This document shows positions 26,518-34,500 of a stretch of 38,061 nucleotides of DNA, piece by piece. The stretch covers positions 145,909-183,969 of the forward strand of contig JARVGI010000003.1 of assembly GCA_029762625.1 (NCBI GenBank). The letters are read 5' to 3'. Below the pieces are notes generated by a model. It made no database searches. It saw only the letters and a program-made list of their open reading frames with translations, and was not told the origin of the DNA. Made by a program: the position numbers and the translations under genes. This DNA comes from Methanomicrobiaceae archaeon. Its GTDB lineage: Archaea; Halobacteriota; Methanomicrobia; Methanomicrobiales; Methanomicrobiaceae. Positions within the stretch are counted from its first letter, which is position 1; every line of letters begins with the position of its first letter.

Positions 26518-26532
26518 ATTAACAATATTTAT
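26518..26532 (+). promoter_or_regulatory. TATA region of the W-domain/WtpA operon
   Basis: ATTAACAATATTTAT resembles the promoter box TTAAACAAAGTATTTAT found before the 37864 gene. The TATA is centred near 26528, giving a start near 26554 and a 55-base leader with GAGGT. GTTAAT (26489-26494 region) and ATTAAC (26518 region) form widely spaced inverted arms upstream. Confidence 0.5.
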
Positions 26533-26608
26533 CATATGCGCAGAAGCACCACACATCGAACGGGTATCCGGGAATGGTGCCTGCAACTATCATCGTTGAG
26601 GTATGTCA

Positions 26609-27445
26609 ATGCGTATTACAATTATCAAATGTACCTTTTTTCTTCTCCTTCTTTCCTGTTGTGCGGTCGCGGTGCAGGCCGCCCCCACAAGCGACGTGTA
26701 CGTGGTGAAGTTTGCAGAGGATGGCGAGACTATTCTGGACGAGATCACCGTCGATTATGCGTGGATGGAGGCCAATCTCCCCGTGCACGGCGACGGGGTG
26801 ACCCACTATTACCACCAGGGGCCTGTCTTCGTGGATGACCCCGAAGGGCGCTGGGACGTGAACGAAACGACCAACTTCAAGGACCATGGCGCAGTCAAGG
26901 GGACCGATATCAGGGACCTCTGCGACCTGGTGGGCGGCATGGAGCCCGGCGACGAGGTGATGGTGCATGCCGGGGACGGCTACCATGTCCAGTTCGCCTA
27001 CGAGAACGTCTACGATCCCGACCCGCGGCAGGGCCCAATCGTGCTGACCTGGTGCAACGGCGAGGACGCGGAGATAGGAGAGCGGCAGGGCGTGGGCTAT
27101 CCACCCGAGTTCTACGCGGGGATGCGCCTCGTATTCTTCGCGGACAATTCCACCAATGCGGAGGGCCTGCACGTCTTCGGCAACAATGACATGCGGGAGA
27201 CCATGCCCGAGGCCGCGGTGCATTTCTACGAGATCTACCCCTCCACCAACGGCTATACCGTCAAGTGGGTGGACGAGATCCGGGTGTACGCCGGCGGGTA
27301 CGGGGGTGCCACCGATGTACCGGTGAAGTCGCTTTCCGCGGAGGAGACGGACGCCCCGTCGACCCCCCTCTCTTCGTTCACGGTCCTCGTTGCACTGGGA
27401 TGCGCAGCGGGGGCTGTCGCCCTGTTGCGGGGGAGAGGCCGGTGA
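26609..27445 (+). CDS. W-domain surface protein, first gene of the WtpA operon
   Basis: Exported protein of 278 residues, a paralogue of the 25611 protein. Signal peptide of about 22 residues (FFLLLLSCCAVAVQA), W domain with WMEANLP, GDGVTHYYHQGP, DLCDLVGGMEPGD, ENVYDPDPRQGP, MRLVFFADNSTN, NDMRETMP and YTVKWVDEIRVY. The WDMHE histidine is replaced by arginine (DMRE). The tail is TPLSSFTVLVALGCAAGAVALL plus RGRGR, a C-terminal anchor. I start at ATG 26609, six bases after GAGGT; ATG 26603 is possible. The stop overlaps the next gene's GTG start (GTGA), so it is coupled to the sulfite-oxidase-fold lipoprotein and WtpA genes. Its linkage to an oxyanion-binding protein is the best contextual clue for the family. 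Confidence 0.83.
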   Translation: MRITIIKCTFFLLLLSCCAVAVQAAPTSDVYVVKFAEDGETILDEITVDYAWMEANLPVHGDGVTHYYHQGPVFVDDPEGRWDVNETTNFKDHGAVKGTDIRDLCDLVGGMEPGDEVMVHAGDGYHVQFAYENVYDPDPRQGPIVLTWCNGEDAEIGERQGVGYPPEFYAGMRLVFFADNSTNAEGLHVFGNNDMRETMPEAAVHFYEIYPSTNGYTVKWVDEIRVYAGGYGGATDVPVKSLSAEETDAPSTPLSSFTVLVALGCAAGAVALLRGRGR

Positions 27446-28035
27446 TTACCTGGCGGCGTTGCTGCATTCCGGCGCTTTCCGTGTTCTTCGTCTGCACCCT
27501 CTGCCTGCTGTGCGGGTGCGTGTCGGAACCCGCGGACGAGCGCGCAGATCCCATCCGGGGCGATCTCACCGTTGCCGAGATGATCAACGGCACCGAGACG
27601 CAGAGCGTGGTGCTGTCCTACGACGAGGTGCTGGCTATGCCGGCCTATACCGCCCACGGCTATGCGGTCTCCACGGTGGGGATCAAGTTCGGGCCCTACG
27701 TGTGCACCGGTGTTGCCCTCCCCGATCTTCTCGAGGTGGTGGGCGGCGCGGAGGAGGGCGACCAGGTCTATGTCTCCGCTCCCGACGGCTACCTCTGGGT
27801 CTTCGACTACGACCAGCTGCACGGGGAGAGTTTCATCACCCTCGATGAGAATCTCCGGGAGATCCCCTCCCCGCCGCTCACGGTCATTTTGATGTACGAG
27901 CAGGACGGCGCACCCCTCTCCTACAACGACGGCGCGCCCTTCCGGGTCGCCATCACCTCCGCAGAGGAGGGCGTGATCACCGAGGGGAGCTCGTGGGTGA
28001 AGTGGGTGGACCGGATCGAGGTGCACCGCCAGTGA
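27442..28035 (+). CDS. Lipoprotein with sulfite-oxidase-like (molybdopterin-binding) fold
   Basis: Exported lipoprotein of 197 residues; the signal ends in LLCGC. The rest fits a compact version of the oxidoreductase molybdopterin-binding fold: a strand-rich start (TQSVVLSYDEVLAMP), then YVCTGVALPDLLEVVGG, EEGDQVYVSAPDGYLWVFDY, PPLTVILMYEQDGAPLSYNDGAPFRV, and WVKWVDRIEV, the typical ending. The cysteine that ligates Mo in sulfite oxidase is not at its usual place (before the GVxLxDLL stretch I see VSTVGIKFG), so it probably does not hold a catalytic Mo centre; it may be a cofactor-free relative. GTG start overlaps the W-domain gene and its stop overlaps wtpA's GTG. A role in W/Mo handling is inferred from the neighbours. 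Confidence 0.75.
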   Translation: MITWRRCCIPALSVFFVCTLCLLCGCVSEPADERADPIRGDLTVAEMINGTETQSVVLSYDEVLAMPAYTAHGYAVSTVGIKFGPYVCTGVALPDLLEVVGGAEEGDQVYVSAPDGYLWVFDYDQLHGESFITLDENLREIPSPPLTVILMYEQDGAPLSYNDGAPFRVAITSAEEGVITEGSSWVKWVDRIEVHRQ

Positions 28036-29033
28036 CCGGACGACTGGTCCCGGCGGCCCTCGCCTGCCTCTGCCTGCTGCTCTCGGCGGGGTGCCTGGAC
28101 GGTTCGGCGCAGGAGCGGATCACCCTGAAGGTGATCCCGGCGGGGAGCCTGCTCGGTCCTTTCGCAACCATCGAGGAGGATTTCGAGGCTCTGCACCCGG
28201 AGGTGGATGTGCAGATCGAGGGGCACGGGAGCATCCAGGCGGTGCGCCAGGTGACCGACCTGCACCGGGCGGTGGACGTAGTGGCGGTGGCGGACGAGTC
28301 CCTCATCCCTGACATGATGTACCGCCCCATGGAGGGAAGCGACGTCTTCTACGCCGATGAGTATGCCCGGATCGGCACCAACGAGGTGGTGATCGCCTAC
28401 ACCGGCGAGAGCCTCTACGCCGATGAGATCGATGCCGCGAACTGGTACGCAGTGCTGGCCCGCCCGGACGTGCGGGTCGGGTTTTCCAACCCCATGCTGG
28501 ACGCCTGCGGGTACCGGACCTTTATGGTGGTGGTGCTCGCCGAAGACTACTACGATCAGGAGGGGCTCTTCGATGCCCTCATCGGCGATCATCTGCAGTC
28601 GCCGGTGACCGTGACCGCCGACAACGGCGTCACGAGGGTGGCGCTGCCCGAGTTCCTCAAGCCCGCCACCGACAAACTCGCCATCCGCGACGGCAGCATC
28701 TACCTCCTCTCCCTCCTCGAGGCGGGGGGCATCGATTACGCCTTCGAGTACAAAAGCGTCGCCATCGAACACGGGCTTTCATGGGTGGATCTTCCGCCCG
28801 AGGTGGATCTCGGATCGGGGGAGCTGGCCGATGCGTATGCCGCGGTCGAGGTGAAACTCTCCTTCGCCCGCTTCTCCTCCATCGGCGACGAGCGGCAGGG
28901 CCGGCCCATCGTCTACGCCATCACGGTGCCCAACAACGCCCCCCACCCGGCGATGGCGGAGGAGTTCGTGGCCTTCGTGGAAGAGCGGTTTGCGGAGGGA
29001 CGGTACGGATGGCCCGAGCCCATGGCGCACTGA
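28032..29033 (+). CDS. wtpA: Tungstate/molybdate-binding lipoprotein (WtpA family)
   Basis: Substrate-binding protein for tungstate and molybdate uptake, 333 residues, anchored by a lipobox (LSAGC at residues 18-22). Family marks: ITLKVIPAGSLLGPF, VDVQIEGHGSIQAVRQVTDL, VDVVAVADESLIPDMM, EVVIAYTGESLYADEI, NWYAVLARPDVRVGFSNP, DACGYRTFMVVVLAEDYY and YAFEYKSVAIEHGLSWVDLP, all of which match WtpA proteins. Start is GTG 28032, overlapping the preceding stop (GTGA). In most genomes wtpA leads to the permease and ATPase genes wtpB and wtpC; none follows here, so it is an orphan binding protein unless the transporter is elsewhere. Methanogens need W or Mo for formylmethanofuran dehydrogenase. The neighbouring sulfite-oxidase-fold and W-domain genes are cotranscribed, which is unusual. 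Confidence 0.92.
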   Translation: MTGRLVPAALACLCLLLSAGCLDGSAQERITLKVIPAGSLLGPFATIEEDFEALHPEVDVQIEGHGSIQAVRQVTDLHRAVDVVAVADESLIPDMMYRPMEGSDVFYADEYARIGTNEVVIAYTGESLYADEIDAANWYAVLARPDVRVGFSNPMLDACGYRTFMVVVLAEDYYDQEGLFDALIGDHLQSPVTVTADNGVTRVALPEFLKPATDKLAIRDGSIYLLSLLEAGGIDYAFEYKSVAIEHGLSWVDLPPEVDLGSGELADAYAAVEVKLSFARFSSIGDERQGRPIVYAITVPNNAPHPAMAEEFVAFVEERFAEGRYGWPEPMAH

Positions 29034-29096
29034 GCCCCTGCCCGCCGATGCGCTGCCGGGGGGGCCCGGGGCGATGGATGGCGGCGGGGTGGGCTG

Positions 29097-30767
29097 ATGC
29101 GCCATTCGATCGCATACGTGGGAGTGTGCTGCATCCTCCTCCTTCTCCTCGTCCCTCCGGCCTGCGCCGACCGGGCGCCCGCGGGAGGATCGGGGTGGGT
29201 GCTGACCCTCGTCGGCAACCGGACCGTCTCCCTGTCCCAGGAGGAGTTCACCCGGGCAGAGGAGGCATCCGGCGTCCCGTATACGGACGGTGAGGGAGAT
29301 GTCTATCGCGGCCTGCCCCTGACCCGCCTCATCGGCCTCGTCGATGACGGAAATGATGCGTCCTATAACACCACACTCGCAGAGGCGGGATACTCGGTCA
29401 CCGTGCGAGCGACCGACTGGCACGACCGGATCATTTCCAGCACCGATATCACCCCGGACGGCTTTCTGGTCGCCAGTACCCGCAACGGAGCGCCGCTCCC
29501 GGCGCAGCAGGGCGATATCAAGATAGCCCCGCTTCTCCTCGTCGGGCCGGACGTTTCCGCAGCGAGGGAGATCGGCAACATCATGGACATCACCCTGTCG
29601 GGGCCGGCGATCACCGGTCTTCCCGCCGGCCCCTCCTGCACCGTCACCATCCTCCGGCGCGAGAGCGACGGCGGACGCATCCTGAACGCCACCACGGTCT
29701 CCTGCTCCTGGATGGAGGAGCATTGTGCGGTCCACGGGGATACGGAGGCGCCCTACCGGTTCCAGGGGCCGACTTTCGACACCGGTGATCGCTGGAATCC
29801 CGCCGAGACCAAAAACCTCGCCAAGGTCGAGGAGGTCGTGCAGGGAACGACGCTCCGTGACCTCTGCGACCTCGTCGGCGGGATGCGGGAGGGTGACGAA
29901 CTCCGCATGACGGCGACCGATGGCTATGTGGTCGAACTGATGTACGACACGATCTACGCCCCGAAGCCCGCACAGGGAACGGCCATTCTCGCATGGTGGA
30001 CCGAGAAGCAGGGCCATACCCCGACCTATACCGGGGGTCCTGCCCTGTTCTTCCTTGCCGATGACCACACCTTCGGCAACCAGGACATGAGGGAGTGCAT
30101 CGACGAGCGGTACTGGCGGTTTTACTGGTGCCAGGGAACGGAGTATCCGTCCGCGGCGGGCCTCGCCATAAGAAATGTCGATACCCTGGAGATCTATCCC
30201 CGCCGGTTCATGGAATGGGAGCTTGTGCTGGAAGGCCATCTCTCCTCGACCATCAGCAAAAGGGAGTTTGAACAGGGCGTGAGCTGCGGCGAGCGCGCCC
30301 GCGGCCACGCCGTTGCCTATACGGATACGGACGGGCGGGTCTGGACCGGGATGCCCCTCTACATGCTTGCCGGCTGGGTCGATGACGACTGCCAGCATGA
30401 TGAAAACCTCGTCGGCAACCGGGCGTACAACACGACCCTCGCACGGGACAATGCCTATACCGTGGTGGTTGCCGGCAATGCGAGCGAGTCCGCGGCGTTC
30501 GATGCCCGCGACATCATGAAGAGCCACGGGTACATCATGGCATATGCCGTCGACGGGGCCGCCTTTGCGCCCGGCGACGGCAACTGGCCCCTGACGCTCG
30601 TCGGCAGCGATGTCCCTGCCGATGACCGGGTACGCGGGGTCAGGACCATCACGCTTGTCTTTGCGGGACCGGGCGACGGCGTTCCTGCATCACCGTGCTC
30701 CTGGCTCTGGGCCGTTGCGGCGCTCGCCGCAGCACTCCTCTTCGAACGAAGAGCCCGATCCCGGTGA
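29097..30767 (+). CDS. Three-domain surface protein: sulfite-oxidase-like, W domain, sulfite-oxidase-like
   Basis: Exported membrane-anchored protein of 556 residues with A-W-A order. Signal peptide to about residue 24. First A domain about 32-165 (WVLTLVGNRTVSLSQEEF, YNTTLAEAGYSVTV, IAPLLLVGPDV), W domain about 180-360 (LCDLVGGMREGDELRM, GNQDMRECIDERYWRFYW) and second A domain about 365-520 (WELVLEGHLSSTISKREF, VWTGMPLYMLAGWVDDD, WPLTLVGSDV). A hydrophobic tail (WLWAVAALAAALLFERR) anchors it. The A domains look like the oxidoreductase molybdopterin-binding fold in miniature; no cysteine is at the Mo position. In this W domain the GDGVTHYY motif is degenerate (GDTEAPYRFQGP), so its site may be changed. 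It follows wtpA by 63 bases with its own GGGGTG ribosome site and is likely in the same unit. Confidence 0.8.
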   Translation: MRHSIAYVGVCCILLLLLVPPACADRAPAGGSGWVLTLVGNRTVSLSQEEFTRAEEASGVPYTDGEGDVYRGLPLTRLIGLVDDGNDASYNTTLAEAGYSVTVRATDWHDRIISSTDITPDGFLVASTRNGAPLPAQQGDIKIAPLLLVGPDVSAAREIGNIMDITLSGPAITGLPAGPSCTVTILRRESDGGRILNATTVSCSWMEEHCAVHGDTEAPYRFQGPTFDTGDRWNPAETKNLAKVEEVVQGTTLRDLCDLVGGMREGDELRMTATDGYVVELMYDTIYAPKPAQGTAILAWWTEKQGHTPTYTGGPALFFLADDHTFGNQDMRECIDERYWRFYWCQGTEYPSAAGLAIRNVDTLEIYPRRFMEWELVLEGHLSSTISKREFEQGVSCGERARGHAVAYTDTDGRVWTGMPLYMLAGWVDDDCQHDENLVGNRAYNTTLARDNAYTVVVAGNASESAAFDARDIMKSHGYIMAYAVDGAAFAPGDGNWPLTLVGSDVPADDRVRGVRTITLVFAGPGDGVPASPCSWLWAVAALAAALLFERRARSR

Positions 30768-31147
30768 GAGCGAACACGGCTCGCCACGGGTTTGGCCCGC
30801 CCGCATGCGCCACAGCCGAGGCGGCATCGCTCCCCGCCGCAACGTTCCGGCCCCTCCCCGCCACCGTACAGGGCGGACACGCCCCCTCCTTTTGTATATC
30901 CCATTCGGCATCGCAGATGCCGAGGAGCGCAGGGCCCCTCCGCCTGCCCGGTTTGCCCGGAGCCCCGCCGGTTGGCGGACCGGGAAATCGCGTGCAGATC
31001 CCCTCAACACCACGTTCACCTCCATTCTGCCCGACAATACCGGCGGATGGAAGCCGGCCGGCCCCACCCCCACACGCACGGGCTATCCGGCAGGGTTAGT
31101 ATGCCGGATTATCGACGGCCTATCTGTTTTTTATAGGGCATTTGTTG
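30768..31147. other. GC-rich intergenic stretch
   Basis: No gene supported. A perfect hairpin CGGCATC-GCA-GATGCCG lies at 30906-30922 after a pyrimidine-rich run with TATATCCC. The stretch ends in AT-rich sequence (CTGTTTTTTATAG, about 31124-31136) that leads into the next promoter and has a counterpart before 37482. Confidence 0.4.
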
Positions 31148-31192
31148 AGGTTCAATTAATAAACTGACGTTGTTAAACACAGGACTTATTAC
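31148..31192 (+). promoter_or_regulatory. Promoter of the 1757-residue protein gene, conserved with 37482
   Basis: A 16-base box AGGTTCAATTAATAAA (31148-31163) and TTGTTAAACA (31170-31179) recur at 37482-37497 and 37504-37513 with identical spacing. Together they form an imperfect palindrome (TTAATAA / TTGTTAA). TATA candidate ACTTATTA at 31184-31191; start expected near 31214. Confidence 0.7.
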
Positions 31193-31213
31193 GCCCTTTT
31201 CTGAGTGCACTAG

Positions 31214-31508
31214 TATATCAGTTTGAGCCCGTGCGGCATTTCTCGGGAGCATATGCCATACCGGGAATGCCATATGCAGGACTGATCGTTGCCGAAAGGT
31301 GGCCTGAAGTGGGTGATGCCATGAGGAATGTGAAAACGAACGCAGAATCGGCGTGGGTGTCGCTGCCGCGTATCATGCGGTCGGCCGTGTCTCCGGGTGC
31401 ATGCGCTGAGCGGGCAGGCGACGGAAGCCGATCTTCCTTCCTGCGGCGATGGAGGACCGCAGGCATTCCTCAGGGGGCGCTCTTTTCGGCGAATGTGAGG
31501 TGATTGAA
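31214..31508 (+). ncRNA. Long conserved 5' leader (candidate cis-regulatory RNA), copy 1
   Basis: About 295 untranslated bases between promoter and the start codon TTG 31509. Blocks shared with the leader at 37548-37863: TATCAGTTTGA (31216), CGTGCGG (31230), ATATGCAGGACTGATC (31272-31287; 15 of 16 bases), and CGCTCTTTTCGGCGAA (31478-31493). The first two are the same distance from the promoter box in both copies. A 7-bp hairpin at 31440-31463 (CCTGCGG / CCGCAGG) presents a CGATGGAGGA loop; GCATATG / CATATGC at 31249-31277 forms another. Short open frames in it are not conserved in copy 2, so it is not coding. Function inferred. Confidence 0.6.
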
Positions 31509-34500
31509 TTGACGAACAGGCTAACCATTGCGCTGGTATTTGTGCTGTGCATCGTGCTTTTCGCAGCGCCGGCAGCGGCATATACCACAGAATTGACCGT
31601 AACGAAATACGACCCCTACGGTGCCGTGATCGACACCCGGACCATCACCTGGGAGGAGATGAGGGACACGCTGCCCGTCTATGGCGACGGTGTCACGCAT
31701 TACTACATGCACGGGCCCACCTTCGATGATTCCAGTTTCGATGCCCTGTGGGACCCCATCGAGGAGGTGAACATTGACACCCGCGACTATGGTGCCGCCA
31801 TGGGAACCGACGTCAAGGACCTGTGTGATCTCGTCGGCGGGGCGGAACCCGGCGATACCGTCCAGATCAAGGCTGCCGATAACTTCAACAAATGGTTCGA
31901 CTACGAGGACGTTTACCACCCCGAGCCCGAGCAGGGCACGATGGTGATCACCTGGTACACTGCCGATACTGCAGATGGTGATGATGGCTCTGTCGGAGAC
32001 GGCCACTACAGTAACGGTATGCGGCTCCTGTTCTTTGCCGATACGAGCACGAACCCGTGGGGCTGGAATGTATACGGGAACTGGGACATGCACGAGACCC
32101 TGCCCGCCTCTCGCTGGCACTACTACTATGGGGGAGGGTTCTGGCCGTCCAGCAGCGGGCTCTCGGTCAAATACGTCGCCCAGATCAACATCTACCAGCC
32201 CAATCTCATCTCCTGCGACGCCTCAGGAAACCCCGTGGACAGTTTTGCGCCCGGCGAGACGGTCTACGTGAAGGGGATGGGACTGGATGCGGAAACCAGC
32301 TACACCCTCTGGATACAGGGCGAGCCGGTGCTGCTCACTCCGCTGGACAAACTCGAACGCCCGGTTATCGGCGGTACATATGTCCTCAGCACGGCGAACA
32401 ACCCGTCCGGTGCCCAGGAGACGGTAGCCACGGACGCCAGCGGTGATTTCGCCCCGGTCGCGATCTGGACTGCGGCGGAGACGCTGGGTAAATACGATAT
32501 CGTGGCCGATAACCTGGCCCGGGGAACGGTGGGAACCTATGGTTCCTACGATGAAATCGATAATCCCGGCTGGGAGGGCTTCGAGGTGGCGGTTCCAACC
32601 GTGCCGCCCGTGGCTGGCTTCAGTGCCGGCGCCACGTCCGGGGTCGCGCCCCTCACCGTGAGTTTCACCGACGCATCGACCGGCACCGCTCCGCTCGTCT
32701 ATGCGTGGGACTTCGAGGATGACGGTACGGTTGATTCCACCGAGCGGAACCCGGTCCATGCATACACGGATGCCGGCACCTATACCGTGAACCTGACCGT
32801 GACGAATGCGTACGGCAGCGACACGGAGACGAAAACCGATTATGTCACGGTGTACGCAATGCTGCCGGTGCACAACCTGAACACCGGCGCTCGCTACCTG
32901 ACCATCCAGGAGGCCGTCGATGCCGCCTCCGCTGGAGACGTGCTTGAGGTCGGTGACGGCTCCTACACCGAGAACGTGCTCGTCGACAAAGCCCTCACCA
33001 TCAGGAGCGAGAACGGCACCGCAGCGGTGACGGTGACCGCCGCATCGCCCGCGCTGCCGGTCTTCGACATCGATGCCGACGGTGTCACCATCGAGGGCTT
33101 CACGGTCCGGGGACCGACCGACACGCACGTCGCCGGGATCGAGATCGTCGGGTACGATAACTGCCGGGTCACCGCAAACGACTGCGCGGGCTGCTACAAC
33201 GGCATCCACATCGGCGGTGACGGGACGGGCAACATCGTGACGGACAATTACTGCCACGAGAACACCCGGCGCGGGATCAGCGTCCGGGACACCGCATACG
33301 GGAACTCCATCACCGGAAACACCGTCGAGAACAATGCCGATGCCGGTATCTGCATCAAGGATATGACGCACGACAACGTGCTCTGGCTGAACGACGTTAT
33401 CAATAACCGCGTCGAGATCCTGACCGCAAACACGGCGCACTCCCCTGAACCCCTCACCTACTCCTACCAGGGCGGCGTCCACACCGGCCATCTCGGCAAC
33501 TACTACTATGACTACAGCGGCACCGATGCCGATGGGGACGGCGTGGGCACCCCGTCCTACAGTTACGGGACCTACGGCGATGATTACCCGCTGATGGCCC
33601 CCTGCTCGAACTACGCCGAGACCGTCCTTTTCTTCTGGGGCCCGTACCTCACCGGGACGACCACCACCGCGACGGTCGTGAATGTCAAAACACCCGAGGC
33701 TGCGACGGTGACCGTCGAGTATGCCGATGACGCCTACTACACCGCACACGGCGGGTACGAGCACAGCGCCACCGGCGAGGCGGGGGCAGAACTGCACCAT
33801 ATCGAACTCACCGGGCTCTCCCCCGGCACTCTCTACCACTACCGGGTGGTGAGAAGCGGCGCGGCAACAGCAGACCTGCACGTCCGGACGCTGCCGGAGA
33901 GCGGCACGTTCAGCTTCGTCGCCTACGGGGATTCACAGGACCAGCTCCCGCAGTTCTCGCAGGATGAGCGCCATAAGCTCGTTGCGGACCGGATCGCAGG
34001 CGAGGAGGACGTCGCATTTCTGCTGCACAGCGGCGACCTGGTGAACGACGCGACGCTGACCACCGACTGGGACCGCTTCTTCTCCGCCGGCGGGGCAATG
34101 CTCGCCAACGTGACGATCTTCCCGGCGATGGGCAACCACGAGAAGAACGCCACCCTCTACTACGATATCTTCGGCGTGCCGGAGTACTATTCGTTTGATG
34201 CCGGTAATGCGCACTTCACGCTGCTGGACAGCAACGACTGGGCCTGGCCGAAGATGGACGAGCAAACGGCCTGGCTTGAAGCCGACCTCGCCACGCCCGC
34301 CGACTGGAACTTCGTGACCTTCCACCACCCGCCCTACACCTCGGAGGAATCGCACTGGGGCGGCTATACAAATATCCGCGAGGAGTGGGAGGACATATTC
34401 ATCGCAAACGGTGTGGATGTGGTCACGAACGGCGAGGTGCATGTCTATGAGCGCTACGAGGTAAACGGCATCACCTACATGGTGCTCGGTATCGGCGGCG

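Noticed and set aside
28779-30527. 582-codon minus-strand frame
   Set aside because: Antisense to wtpA and the three-domain protein, both well supported.
31231-31503. 90-codon frame inside leader copy 1
   Set aside because: Not conserved in leader copy 2, where the aligned frame stops early; so the leader is treated as non-coding.
32223-33881. 552-codon minus-strand frame
   Set aside because: Val/Gly/His-rich shadow of the giant surface protein gene.
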